DNA of 64,000 bases. Origin: Prauserella cavernicola (GTDB lineage: Bacteria; Actinomycetota; Actinomycetes; Mycobacteriales; Pseudonocardiaceae). Position 1 is the first letter of the stretch. Each line of letters begins with the position of its first letter. The notes beneath the pieces are model-generated. The model ran no database searches and was not told where the DNA came from. It saw only the letters and a list, made by a program, of their open reading frames with translations. Position numbers and translations under genes: made by a program. Of this stretch, positions 26,232 to 35,661 are shown in pieces. Location: contig NZ_JAENJH010000002.1 in the NCBI RefSeq assembly GCF_016595675.1, positions 124,001-188,000 on the forward strand, written 5' to 3'.

Positions 26232-28213
26232 CGGGCGCGGGCTGGTACCTGCGCAGGCTCTCGCGGATGGGACCGGCCGAGCTGGTGAGCCGGGTCGGTG
26301 ACACCGCGCGCAGGCGTCGCTGGCGACGGGTGCTCCAGGCGCAGGTCACCACCGTGTGGCTGCCACAGCGCCGGTTCAGCGCCACCCTGCCCGCCGCGGC
26401 GACGGCCTCGGTGCCCGTCCCGGCGGCCCGGCGGCTCGCCGACAGCGCCGAGCGGATCATGGACGGTTACGCGGACTACTTCGGCCTCACCCGCGACGAC
26501 CTGGTGTGTCCCGACTGGTCGCTCGACCCGAAGACGGGCCGCCGCGCGCCGGCCGACGCCTACGCCTTCGACGTGCCCTACCGCGACGAGGAGGCGATCG
26601 GGGACGTCAAACAGCTCTGGGAACCGTCGCGCCACCAGCACCTCACCGTGCTCGCCGCGGCCTACGCGTGCACGGGCAGGGACCGCTACGCCGAGCGCGT
26701 CGCCGACCACCTCAAGTCGTGGTGGGCCGCGAATCCGCCGATGTACGGCGTGCACTGGGTCAGTGGCATCGAGCTCGGCATCCGCCTGTTGTCGTGGGTG
26801 TGGGTGCGCAGGCTGCTCGACGGGTGGCAGGGCGCGGCGGAGTTGTTCGAGCACAACCCCGTCGCGCTGCACCAGATCTACTGGCACCAGCGCTGGCTCG
26901 CGACGTTTCGCAGCAGGGGCTCGTCGGCTAACAACCACGTGCTCGCCGAGGACGCGGGCAGGCTGGCGGCCGCGTGCGCGTTCGGCTGGTTCCCCGAGTC
27001 GGCGCGCTGGCGGGCCGACTCGCTGCGCTCGCTCGACGAGCAGCTGCGGCGCAACACGTTCGGCTCAGGACTCAACCGGGAACTGGCCACCGAGTACCAC
27101 GGGCTGGTGCTGGAGCTGGGCCTCGCGGGCGCCACGGAGGCCAGCCTCGCCGGGCTGGCCGTGCCGCCCTCGACGTGGCGGACGCTGCGAAGCATGACCG
27201 ACGCGCTCGCGGCCATTGTGGACAGCAGGCTCCGGCCCCCGAGGCAGGGCGACGCCGACGACGGCTACGGCCTGGTGCTCGACGGCGAGGGCCGCGACCG
27301 CTGGGCATCGCTGCTCACCACCGGCGAGGTGCTGTTCGGCAGGCTCGACTGGTGGCCCAAGATCGCCGACGCCGACGTCTTCACCGCGCTGGTCGGCACG
27401 CTCGCTGCCGCACCGGAGCTGACCGGCGAGCGCCCCGCCCGCCGTCCCGCGCACTTCGCCGACGCGGGAATGACGATCCTGCGCACACCCGGCGAGAGCC
27501 CCGACGGTGAGATCTGGTGCCGCTGCGACGGGGGCCCGCACGGGTTCCTCTCCATCGCCGCGCACGCACACGCCGACGCGCTGTCGCTGGAGGTCCGCCA
27601 CGACGGTGTGGACATCCTCGCCGACCCCGGAACGTACTGCTACCACGGCGAAGGAGAGTGGCGAACGTATTTCCGCTCCACGCTCGCCCACAACACCCTC
27701 GAACTCGACGGCAGGGACCAGTCCACCTCGGGCGGGCCGTTCCTGTGGACCAGGCACGCGAGCAGCCAGGTGCTCGTGGTGCACACCCCGCGCACGGGCG
27801 TGGCCAGGTGGTGCGGCGAGCACGACGGCTACACGCGCGGCAACAGTCCGGCGACGCACCGGCGCTCCGTCGAGCTCGACGCCCACGAGCTGCGGGTGTT
27901 CGACGAGGTGCTCGGCTCCGAGCGGCATCCGTGCCACCTCGCGTTCCACCTCGGACCCGCCGTCGCCGTCGAACTCGACGGCAGCACGGCCTGGCTGAAC
28001 TGGGACGGCCACTCCGGCGAGCGCACGGCGGAGCTGGAGCTGCCACCCGAGCTGACGTGGACCGCCCACCGCGGCGAGACGAACCCGCCGCTGGGCTGGT
28101 ACTCACCGGGCTTCGGCGTGCGCGAGCCCGCGGTCACGCTGCTCGGCACGGGCACCACCGAACCCGCCACCGGACTGGCCACGATCCTGCGCTTCGACGG
28201 GGAGCCGCGATGA
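26228..28213 (+). CDS. Heparinase II/III (alginate lyase) family protein
   Basis: This 661-residue protein has an alpha/alpha-toroid N-terminal half with WWAANPPMYGVHWVSGIELG and SSANNHVLAEDAGRLA, and a beta-sheet C-terminal half with HAHADALSLEVRHDG and DPGTYCYHGEGEWR. These are the heparinase II/III motifs; the NNH and HAHAD residues are the usual catalytic and metal-site groups. The family cleaves uronate-containing chains by beta-elimination. No signal peptide is evident, which is odd for a polymer-cleaving enzyme but common for this subgroup within synthesis loci. It overlaps both neighbours by four bases. A role trimming or editing the nascent polymer is inferred. Confidence 0.88.
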   Translation: MTGAGWYLRRLSRMGPAELVSRVGDTARRRRWRRVLQAQVTTVWLPQRRFSATLPAAATASVPVPAARRLADSAERIMDGYADYFGLTRDDLVCPDWSLDPKTGRRAPADAYAFDVPYRDEEAIGDVKQLWEPSRHQHLTVLAAAYACTGRDRYAERVADHLKSWWAANPPMYGVHWVSGIELGIRLLSWVWVRRLLDGWQGAAELFEHNPVALHQIYWHQRWLATFRSRGSSANNHVLAEDAGRLAAACAFGWFPESARWRADSLRSLDEQLRRNTFGSGLNRELATEYHGLVLELGLAGATEASLAGLAVPPSTWRTLRSMTDALAAIVDSRLRPPRQGDADDGYGLVLDGEGRDRWASLLTTGEVLFGRLDWWPKIADADVFTALVGTLAAAPELTGERPARRPAHFADAGMTILRTPGESPDGEIWCRCDGGPHGFLSIAAHAHADALSLEVRHDGVDILADPGTYCYHGEGEWRTYFRSTLAHNTLELDGRDQSTSGGPFLWTRHASSQVLVVHTPRTGVARWCGEHDGYTRGNSPATHRRSVELDAHELRVFDEVLGSERHPCHLAFHLGPAVAVELDGSTAWLNWDGHSGERTAELELPPELTWTAHRGETNPPLGWYSPGFGVREPAVTLLGTGTTEPATGLATILRFDGEPR

Positions 28214-29400
28214 GAGTCGTCGTGGTGCACAACAGGTACCGCTCGGAGCACCCGAGCGGCGAGGACCGCGTGGTGGACCAGGAGACCGAGCTGCTCACCT
28301 CGGCGGGCCACGAGGTACTGGTGCACGAACGCCGCAGCGACGACATCGCCGGGATGTCGTTGCCCCGCAAGGCGTCCGTGCCACTGCTGGTGCCGTGGAA
28401 CCCGGCTGCGCGCACGGAGCTGGCGGACCGGCTGCGCGAGGTCCGGCCCGACGTCGTGCACATCCACAGCACGTTCCCGTTGCTGAGCCCCTCGGTGGTG
28501 GCCGCGTGCACCGACGCCGGGGTGCCATGTGTGGCGACGCTGCACAACTACCAGCAGGTGTGCGCGCCGGGAACGCTGTACCGCGAGGGCCGCGTCTGCA
28601 CCGACTGCGTGGGCGGCAGTCCGCTGCCCGCCGTGCGGCACGGCTGCTACCGCGGCTCGCCGCTGGCGACGGCACCGCTCGCGCTGAGCCTCGCGCTCAA
28701 CCGGCGTCGCTGGTGGTCGGGGGTGTCGCGGTTCTTCTGCATCTCCTGGGCACTGCGCCGCGTGCTCGCCGACGCCGGGATGCCGGGCGAGCGGCTGGCC
28801 GTGAAGTACAACTTCGTCGAAGAGCCCGCCCTGCGCCGCACCGGTGAGGGCGAGTACGTGCTCTACCTCGGGCGGCTCACCGAGGAGAAGGGCGTGCCGC
28901 TGCTGCTGGCGGCGTGGGACCTGCTCCGCGCGAGAGGCGGCCTCGGCCTGCCGCTTGTGGTGGCGGGCTCGGGACCGCTCGAGCCCGAGGTGGCCGAGTG
29001 GGCACGCGAGCGCGACGACGTGCGCTTCCTCGGCCTGCGCACCCGCGAGGAGTGCGCGGAGCTGACGGCGAGGGCGGCCGCGCTCGTGGCGCCGTCGCAG
29101 TGGCTGGAGGGCTTCGGGCTCGTGGTCGTGGAGGCGATGGCGGCCGGTGTGCCGTCGGTGGCCGCGGGCCACGGCGCGTTCCCCGAGCTGGTCGACGACG
29201 GCGTGAGCGGCCTGCTGCACCGGCCCGGCGATGCGGAGTCGCTGGCCGAGGGCCTGCGCCGCATCGTCACGCACAGCGCGAGCATGGGCGAGGCCGCGCG
29301 CCGCCGCTACGAACAGGACTTCTCCCCCGCGGCCGGGCTCTCGGGCCTGCTCGAGGGCTACCGGGCGGCGATCGCGGCGCGATCGCGCGAGCCGGCATGA
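28210..29400 (+). CDS. Glycosyltransferase family 4 with Cys-rich insert
   Basis: This 396-residue GT-B enzyme has VVHIHSTFPLLSP in the acceptor half and the retaining-GT4 motif EGFGLVVVEAMAAGVPSV in the donor half. Between residues 115 and 145 four Cys residues (QQVCAPG, GRVCTDCVGG, RHGCYRG) form a cluster seen in a GT4 subset and may bind a metal or form a structural loop. The ATG overlaps the lyase stop (ATGA). It is the last gene of the co-directional run before a gene on the other strand. Confidence 0.88.
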   Translation: MRVVVVHNRYRSEHPSGEDRVVDQETELLTSAGHEVLVHERRSDDIAGMSLPRKASVPLLVPWNPAARTELADRLREVRPDVVHIHSTFPLLSPSVVAACTDAGVPCVATLHNYQQVCAPGTLYREGRVCTDCVGGSPLPAVRHGCYRGSPLATAPLALSLALNRRRWWSGVSRFFCISWALRRVLADAGMPGERLAVKYNFVEEPALRRTGEGEYVLYLGRLTEEKGVPLLLAAWDLLRARGGLGLPLVVAGSGPLEPEVAEWARERDDVRFLGLRTREECAELTARAAALVAPSQWLEGFGLVVVEAMAAGVPSVAAGHGAFPELVDDGVSGLLHRPGDAESLAEGLRRIVTHSASMGEAARRRYEQDFSPAAGLSGLLEGYRAAIAARSREPA

Positions 29401-29414
29401 GGCCGCCGCCTGGC

Positions 29415-30380
29415 TCAGCCCAGCGGCTCGGGCTGCGCCCTGCGAGACCGCTGGCCGGCGACGATGGTCTCGACCGAGATCGGCACGTCCAGCTCGACGG
29501 GCTCACTGTCCTCCACGCGCTGCCCGCTGCCGACCCGCGCCCGGCTCGCGGCCCACTGCGCGAGATACGCGTAGCACTTCCACCGGTCGTTCTGCGACAA
29601 CGGAGTCCGGCGGATCGCGTCCACGAAGCCCCACACGTACTCGCCGAGCAGCCGCACGGTCGGGTGCCGCAGCTTGTCGGCGCGGATCGGGTCCATGTTG
29701 GCGCAGCGCGACCGGATGGTCGGCTTGGCGCGTTCGGCGCGCTCGGGGTGGTCGCGCCGGAAGAACAACAGCTCCGGCACCTGGTGGAACGGGCCGAGCA
29801 ACGCGAGCTCGGCCATGATCGTGCGGTCGGAGTGGTGGTAGCTGCCGTTGAGCGGGGTCCTGCGCAGCACGTCGGTGCGGATCACGCCGTAGAAGTCGTC
29901 CCCGCCGACTCCGAAGAGGACACTCCGGAACCGTTCGGGCGCGCTGGGCGAGTCCGTGGCGAGGGTGTAGTCGACCGGCAGCGTCACCGCGCCACTGCCG
30001 TCGATGAACGCCTCGTGGGCGTGGGCCAGCACCAGTTCCGGGTGTTCGTCGAGCGCCTCGACGCACCGCTCCAGCAGTTGCCTGCCGTAGAGATCGTCGT
30101 AGGAGGCCCACTTGAACAGCTCGCCCCGCGCCTGGTGAACGGTGAAGTTGTGGTTCGGGCAGGCGCCGATGTTGCGGGGCTGACGGAAGTACCGGATCCG
30201 CTCGTCGCGCTGCGCGTAGGCACGGCAGATCTCGGCGGTGCGGTCGGTGGAGTCGTTGTCGGAGATGACGAGCTCGAAGTCCCCGAAAGTCTGTCCCAGC
30301 AACGCGTCGAGGGACTCGGCGAGGTAACGCTCGCCGTTGTAGACAGGTAGGCCGATGCTCAACCGCGGAACAGCACTCAC
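29415..30380 (-). CDS. Glycosyltransferase family 2
   Basis: This 321-residue GT-A enzyme begins LSIGLPVYNGERYLAESL and has the nucleotide-binding acidic motif SDNDSTDRT and the second acidic site ASYDDLY. It is a typical inverting transferase for a surface sugar. GTG 30380 is the start. It is the only minus-strand gene inside the exopolysaccharide run; its end lies 14 bases from the GT4 stop on the other strand, so the two converge. No membrane helix is apparent. Confidence 0.88.
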   Translation of the reverse strand: MSAVPRLSIGLPVYNGERYLAESLDALLGQTFGDFELVISDNDSTDRTAEICRAYAQRDERIRYFRQPRNIGACPNHNFTVHQARGELFKWASYDDLYGRQLLERCVEALDEHPELVLAHAHEAFIDGSGAVTLPVDYTLATDSPSAPERFRSVLFGVGGDDFYGVIRTDVLRRTPLNGSYHHSDRTIMAELALLGPFHQVPELLFFRRDHPERAERAKPTIRSRCANMDPIRADKLRHPTVRLLGEYVWGFVDAIRRTPLSQNDRWKCYAYLAQWAASRARVGSGQRVEDSEPVELDVPISVETIVAGQRSRRAQPEPLG

Positions 30381-30462
30381 GAGTCCTCAGATCCTTCCCT
30401 TGGCACCGGGGAGAGATTCCCTGACGGGGTGTCATAGGCACAGTCGGAAGGGGTTCGCACAC

Positions 30463-30486
30463 CGTTACGCGCCCTGTAACGGGCGC
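30463..30486. promoter_or_regulatory. Overlapping inverted repeats in the GT2/polymerase intergenic region
   Basis: CGTTAC at 30463-30468 and GTAACG at 30476-30481 form an inverted repeat, overlapped by a 6-bp hairpin GCGCCC-TGTAAC-GGGCGC (30469-30486). It lies between divergent promoters, 60 bases before the Wzy-like start. It may be an operator; no regulator is known. Confidence 0.4.
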
Positions 30487-30545
30487 CGCGAACACACGAC
30501 TTTCCCTAGGACAAGCCTCGACAGCGTCACAGAAGAAGGCCGGCC

Positions 30546-31787
30546 GTGACAGTCACTTCCCGCACCGCCCGCCCGCTGGCCGAGCCCGAAATCCACGGGC
30601 AGCGCGGCGTTTCGTGGATCGTCGGGCTGATCTGGGGCCTGCTGGTGGTCAACACCCTCGGCTCGCTGGCGGTGGACACGATCGTCCCGATCCCCCGCCG
30701 GGTCCTGCAGGTCATCACCATGGGCTCGCTGGCCGTCGCGTTCGTACTCGCACTGTTGCTGAATCGCCGACTGCGGATCCGGCCCAACGCGTTCCTGTTG
30801 CTGCTGAGCCTGCTCGTGGTGGCCAGCATCCTGTCGAGCTCGTTCATGGAATCCGGGTTCGGTGCGCTGCTGCGGTGCGCCCGGCTCGCCGTGTTCGTCG
30901 CGACCCTGTGGCTGCTGACGCGATGGTGGGACGGCGGGATCTCGTTCGTGCGCCACCACATCCGAGCGCTGAGCGCCGTGCTGGCGACCGTGGCGATCGG
31001 ACTCGTGATCTCCCCGAGCATGGCGATGCCCGCCGACTTCGACAGCAGGCTCGTCGGCATCATCTGGCCGATCACGGCGACCCAGGTGGCCGACTACGCC
31101 GCTGTGGTCGCCGGGCTCACTCTGGTGCTGTGGCTGGCGCGCGCCACCACCACCAGGAGCGTGGTGCTGATCGCCGGGCCCGCGCTGGTGATGCTGCTGC
31201 TCACCCACACCCGCACCGCCACCATCGCCATGCTCGCGGCCATCCCGGTCGCCGGGCTGACGCTCGCGCTCACCAACGCCAGGGCCCGCAAGACGATCGC
31301 GACGATCACCGTGGGCGCGGCCGTGCTCGCGATCGCGTTCTCCACGGCGCTGACGGCATGGTTCCAGCGCGGTCAGGACGCCGAGCTGTTCTCCAACCTC
31401 ACCGGCAGGCAGTACGTGTGGGACGCCTTGCTCGCGCAGGAACGGACCGTGCGCGAACAGCTCTTCGGCGTGGGGCTCACGGACAAGTCCTTCGGCGGCG
31501 ACCCCATCGACAGCACCTGGCTCGCCGTCTTCCACGAGCAGGGCATCCTCGGCGTCAGCATCGTGGCGCTGATGCTGCTGGCGCTCGTGTTCGCGATGGC
31601 GGCCCGGCCCCCGTCGCCCGCCCGCGCGTGCGCGGTCTTCCTCGTCGTCTACGGCGTCATCGCGTCCTACACCCAGGTCGCGCTCGGCGATGTGACCGGC
31701 TACCTGCTGCACTTCGTCCTGGCCGCGGCACTGCTCGTCCCCGCGGCGAGTGAACAACGGTCACTGCACAGCTTCGACCGAGCATGA
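30546..31787 (+). CDS. O-antigen ligase/Wzy-type polymerase membrane protein
   Basis: This 413-residue integral membrane protein has about eleven predicted helices. One large extracytoplasmic loop, around residues 280-325, contains LTGRQYVWDALLAQERTV and STWLAVFHEQGILG, like the conserved loop of Wzy_C/WaaL proteins. These polymerise or ligate lipid-linked repeats at the membrane. GTG 30546 follows GAAGAAGG. The stop overlaps an upstream-alternative ATG of the next gene. It is the only polymerase-type candidate in the locus. Confidence 0.82.
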   Translation: MTVTSRTARPLAEPEIHGQRGVSWIVGLIWGLLVVNTLGSLAVDTIVPIPRRVLQVITMGSLAVAFVLALLLNRRLRIRPNAFLLLLSLLVVASILSSSFMESGFGALLRCARLAVFVATLWLLTRWWDGGISFVRHHIRALSAVLATVAIGLVISPSMAMPADFDSRLVGIIWPITATQVADYAAVVAGLTLVLWLARATTTRSVVLIAGPALVMLLLTHTRTATIAMLAAIPVAGLTLALTNARARKTIATITVGAAVLAIAFSTALTAWFQRGQDAELFSNLTGRQYVWDALLAQERTVREQLFGVGLTDKSFGGDPIDSTWLAVFHEQGILGVSIVALMLLALVFAMAARPPSPARACAVFLVVYGVIASYTQVALGDVTGYLLHFVLAAALLVPAASEQRSLHSFDRA

Positions 31788-31816
31788 ACGGCACCGGCCC
31801 CCGAGGAGGCAGGCAC

Positions 31817-33481
31817 ATGGTCATGCGGCGGCTCAGCGCCATCCCTCGCAGACACGCGGCGCTCGCGGTGCTCAGCGTCCTCGTTCTCGTCACCGTCGGC
31901 GTGCTCGTGGTCGTCGGCCGCGACGCCGGCGAGAGCGAGAACGGCTCCGGCGGCAAGGCGACCGGCTCCGAGGGATCCGCGGGCGGCTGGCCAGCCGAAC
32001 CACCGGCCCGGATCTGCGGCAACCAGGACGTGCTGGGCAAGGGACCTGCCGAACCGCCCGACGGCGCCGTCGTGGTGCCCGAGGGTGACAACAGCGCGAT
32101 CGAGCTCGACCTGCGGGCCGAGGACACCACGTTCTGGTTCGCACCAGGCGTGCACACGCTCTCGCCCGACGAGTTCGGCCAGATCATCCCCGGCGACGGC
32201 AGCACGTTCGTCGGCGCGCCCGGCGCGATCCTGGACGGCAAGCGGATCAACCGCTACGCCTTCACCGGCGAGGCCGACGGCGTGACGATCCGGTACCTGA
32301 CCGTGCGCAACTTCGTGGCCCCCATGAACGAGGGCGTGGTGAACCAGAACGACGGTTCCAACTGGGTCGTCGAGTACAGCACGATCACCGGCAACGAGGG
32401 CGCCGGGCTGATGGCCGGTGCTCCCGGCAACACCTACCGCTACAACTGCATCAAGGACAACGGCCAGTACGGCATCAACGCGTGCTGCGGCACCGACGCC
32501 GAACCCGTCACCGGACTCGTGCTCGACCACAACGAGATCACCGGCAACAACACCGGCGACTGGGAGAACCGGGTCGAGGGCTGCGGCTGCACCGGCGGGG
32601 TGAAGTTCTGGATCAACGACGACGTCCAGGTCACCAACAACTGGGTGCACCGCAACCGCGGCACCGGACTGTGGTTCGACAACAACAACACCGGCGTCGT
32701 GATCGAGCACAACGTGATCGCCGACAACGACGGGAACGCCGTCTTCCTCGAGGCGGGCTACGACGCGCGGGTGCGCTACAACAACATCCAGCGCAACGCG
32801 ATCGTCGCCGGCAAGGAGTTCCAGCGCCGCGGCGACGCGTTCCCGGTCCCGGCGATCTACATCTCCGAGAACGGCAGCCCGCGCGGCTTCGGGCTCGAGA
32901 ACACGCCCACGGTGATCAGCGACAACAACTTCGAGAACAACTGGGGCGGCGTCGCGATGTGGGAGAACCCCGACCGCTACTGCGGATCCACAGCGCACAC
33001 GCATCCGCCGTACTGCACCGTCAAGGTGGACCTCTACGACGACGCGAAATGCGAGGCCGGGGCCGAGGACGTGATCCCGCGCAGCATCGGCGACAAGTAC
33101 CGCTGCCGGTGGTCGACGGAGAACAACGTGGTGGAGAACAACGTCTTCCGCATCGACAAGCAGGCCATCGGCCAGGGCTGCGCGAACGGCGACTTCTGCG
33201 GGATCAGCGGGGTCTTCGGCGGGTACGGCACCTACCCCGCCTTCCCCGGCTACGAGGTGCCGTGGCGCGTGACGTTCGAGCAGGGCAACGTCTTCCGGAA
33301 CAACCAGTACTACGGCGACTGGCAGTTCGCGGGCTTCCAGCCCAGCAAGCCGGACGGCGACCGCGTGACGTGGGAGGAGTGGACCTCGCCCGCGCCCGAC
33401 GTGCCCCGGACCTACACCGACGACAACCGGCCTGCCACGTTCGGCCAGGACGAGGGCAGTACGTACTCGCTGGCGCCCTGA
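31817..33481 (+). CDS. Exported right-handed parallel beta-helix protein
   Basis: This 554-residue protein has an N-terminal membrane anchor or signal (about residues 13-32) and then a long array of beta-helix coils rich in Asn, with repeats like NNWVHRNRGTGLWFDNNNTG and VIEHNVIADNDGNAVFLEAG. Such folds occur in pectate lyases, polysaccharide epimerases (AlgG type) and tailspikes. Cys-rich loops (GINACCG, EGCGCTGG, CANGDFCG) suggest disulfides. ATG 31817 is favoured over 31784 because GAGGAGG precedes it by about eight bases. With an AlgD-type enzyme in the locus, uronan epimerase or lyase activity is a fair guess, not shown. Confidence 0.8.
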   Translation: MVMRRLSAIPRRHAALAVLSVLVLVTVGVLVVVGRDAGESENGSGGKATGSEGSAGGWPAEPPARICGNQDVLGKGPAEPPDGAVVVPEGDNSAIELDLRAEDTTFWFAPGVHTLSPDEFGQIIPGDGSTFVGAPGAILDGKRINRYAFTGEADGVTIRYLTVRNFVAPMNEGVVNQNDGSNWVVEYSTITGNEGAGLMAGAPGNTYRYNCIKDNGQYGINACCGTDAEPVTGLVLDHNEITGNNTGDWENRVEGCGCTGGVKFWINDDVQVTNNWVHRNRGTGLWFDNNNTGVVIEHNVIADNDGNAVFLEAGYDARVRYNNIQRNAIVAGKEFQRRGDAFPVPAIYISENGSPRGFGLENTPTVISDNNFENNWGGVAMWENPDRYCGSTAHTHPPYCTVKVDLYDDAKCEAGAEDVIPRSIGDKYRCRWSTENNVVENNVFRIDKQAIGQGCANGDFCGISGVFGGYGTYPAFPGYEVPWRVTFEQGNVFRNNQYYGDWQFAGFQPSKPDGDRVTWEEWTSPAPDVPRTYTDDNRPATFGQDEGSTYSLAP

Positions 33482-33808
33482 GGAGGACGGTCCGCGACTC
33501 GTCCATTGTGTCCAGGCTGCCCGCGACGAAGTTTTGTTTCGGTCAATTCCGAACCGTGGTGATAGGGCAACGGACCACGCGTGCGCAATTCAGGCGGAAA
33601 TCGCGGGCGATAATCGCCGGACCGGGACGAATCGACCAGGCCTTCGACACCGATGACGAGGGCCGAGGACGGCTTCCAGCAGGAGATTCACCATTCCCGG
33701 CATGTGTTACGAGCAGCCGAACAATGTGTCCGGCCGGCAACGCGATCGACACCGGCGAGGTATTTCAGGAGCCTCGAATTTCCGCTGGTCGGCGGATAAA
33801 ATTCATGG
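33482..33808. other. Intergenic region, 327 bases, lower GC
   Basis: No convincing gene is seen; a 69-codon minus-strand frame here has no ribosome-binding site or family resemblance. The stretch is AT-richer than its surroundings. It has a short dyad TTCGG-TCAATT-CCGAA around 33537-33553 and ends in a -10-like TAAAAT before the ABC transporter. Confidence 0.5.
33797..33802 (+). promoter_or_regulatory. Likely -10 element of a leaderless ABC transporter transcript
   Basis: TAAAAT ends seven bases before the GTG at 33809, so transcription would start at or next to the start codon. No ribosome-binding site precedes that GTG. A clear -35 hexamer is absent. Confidence 0.45.
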
Positions 33809-35593
33809 GTGCGTCTGCTCAGGAAGGCCAAGGCCTCGGCGAGCACGCCCCGACTCATCGCCGCGGCCGCGCGGGAGGTGCGGCGCGCCGATCCACTGGG
33901 GACGGTGATCGCCTGGGTCTACCTGCTCGTCGGTGCCACCGCCACGCTCGGCGTGGTGGCGACGGGCAAGCTGACCCTCGACGCCCTGCTGCGGCCCGAG
34001 CGGGCGACGTTCGGCAGCACCCTCTCGCTGCTGCTGCTCGCGCTGACGATCGCGGTGTGCTGCGCGCTGGGTCCACTCCAGACGCAGCAGGACCGGCTGC
34101 TCGGCGAACGCGTCTCCCAGCGGGTGTGGGACCGGCTGCTCGACACCGCCGCGAGGGCCGATCTGGTGACCTTCGAGTCGACGGGGTTCGCGAGCTCGCT
34201 CGAGCGGGTGCGGCAGCACGCGCTGAGGATGCCGTTCACCGCCACCGCCTCGCTGCTCGGGCTCACCGGCGGGCTGCTCGGTGTCGCCACGCTGTCGGCC
34301 GTGCTCGTGAGCGTCGAGCCACTGCTGCTGCCGATCGTGCTCGCGGCGGGGCTGCCCGCCGTCCTGCTGTCGCGCTGGGCTGGCCGACAGGAGTTCCCGT
34401 TCACCCACCGGCTCACCCCGCTCGCCCGGCGGCGCGACTACCTGCGGCAGCTGCTCACCGAGCGGCCCTACGCCGCAGAGCTGCGCGCGTTCGACTCCAC
34501 CGGCAGGCTCGGCGACAAGCAGGAGGACCTCAACGACGACATCAACACCGGCCTGTTCGGCGAGTTCCGGCACCGCAGGCTCGTCGCGGCAATCACCACC
34601 GTCGGCGTCACCGTGGCGCTCGGCGGCGCACTGCTGTCGATCGTGGAGCTCCTGCGGCGCGGCCGGATCGGGCTGCCTGAGGCCGGTGCGGCGGTGATCG
34701 CGGCGCGGCTGCTCGTGGGCAGGCTCGACACGCTGGTCACCGGAATCGGCGGACTCGTCGAGTCGGCGCCGTTGTTCGCCGAGCTGGACCGGTTCGTGGC
34801 CTCGGTGCCCGCCACGACGCCGACCGGGCGCAAACGCACGCTCACCGAGGGCATCGCACTCAGCGACGTCACCTTCAGCTATCCCGGCCAGGACCGGCCC
34901 GCGGTGGACGGCGTCGACATCCGCGTCGGCGCGGGTGAGGTGGTGGCGCTGGTCGGCGAGAACGGCGCGGGCAAGACCACGCTGGCCAAGATCGCGGCCG
35001 GGCTCTACGCGCCGGACACGGGATCGCGGCGCTGGGACGGCAGCGTGGTGCCGGCGGCGGACGTGCGCGCCTCGGTGACCGTGATCTTCCAGGACTTCGT
35101 CCGGTACCGGCTGACGTTGCGCGACAACATCGTGATCAGCGACGGACATCGCGGCGCGGACGAGGACCACGACGTGGAGGAGGCGGCCAAACGCGCGGGC
35201 CTGTCGGGCGTCACGCGGGAGCTGCCGGAGGGACTCGAGACGATGCTCGACGGCCAGCTCGGGCGCGAGGGCGTCGACCTCTCCGCGGGCCAGTGGCAGC
35301 GGGTGGTGCTGGCGAGGGCGCTGTACCGGGACACCGGACTGCTGGTGCTGGACGAACCGGCCGCGTCACTCGATCCGCGCTCCGAGTACGAGCTGTTCGC
35401 CGACGTGCGGGCGATGCTCGGGGGCCGCGCCGCGCTGCTGATCTCGCACCGGTTCTCCAGCACCCGCCTCGCCGACCGCATCTACGTGCTCGACGCGGGC
35501 CGGGTGGTGGAGTGCGGCACCCACGACGAGCTGATGGCGCGCGCCGGCCAGTACGCGGAACTGTTCAAACTCCAGTCGGCCGCGTACCGCTGA
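33809..35593 (+). CDS. ABC exporter with fused membrane and ATPase domains
   Basis: This 594-residue half-transporter has a six-helix membrane domain (about residues 30-310) and a C-terminal ATPase with Walker A GENGAGKTT (about 384-392), signature LSAGQWQR and Walker B LLVLDEPAAS, followed by ISHRFSS. The pattern matches MsbA/LipidA- or multidrug-type exporters. Inside this locus it could move a glycolipid or polymer precursor, although peptide or drug export cannot be excluded. GTG 33809 seems leaderless because of the TAAAAT just before it. Confidence 0.88.
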   Translation: MRLLRKAKASASTPRLIAAAAREVRRADPLGTVIAWVYLLVGATATLGVVATGKLTLDALLRPERATFGSTLSLLLLALTIAVCCALGPLQTQQDRLLGERVSQRVWDRLLDTAARADLVTFESTGFASSLERVRQHALRMPFTATASLLGLTGGLLGVATLSAVLVSVEPLLLPIVLAAGLPAVLLSRWAGRQEFPFTHRLTPLARRRDYLRQLLTERPYAAELRAFDSTGRLGDKQEDLNDDINTGLFGEFRHRRLVAAITTVGVTVALGGALLSIVELLRRGRIGLPEAGAAVIAARLLVGRLDTLVTGIGGLVESAPLFAELDRFVASVPATTPTGRKRTLTEGIALSDVTFSYPGQDRPAVDGVDIRVGAGEVVALVGENGAGKTTLAKIAAGLYAPDTGSRRWDGSVVPAADVRASVTVIFQDFVRYRLTLRDNIVISDGHRGADEDHDVEEAAKRAGLSGVTRELPEGLETMLDGQLGREGVDLSAGQWQRVVLARALYRDTGLLVLDEPAASLDPRSEYELFADVRAMLGGRAALLISHRFSSTRLADRIYVLDAGRVVECGTHDELMARAGQYAELFKLQSAAYR

Positions 35594-35661
35594 CCGGGCG
35601 TGGCGCGCACCGTTCCACTGTGGAGCCGAAACGAAGTCCGCCCGCGCGCCGACTCACCAGT

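Noticed and set aside
33543..33752. 69-codon minus-strand frame in the large intergenic gap
   Set aside because: There is no ribosome-binding site, family resemblance or coding-type third-position bias that I can see.
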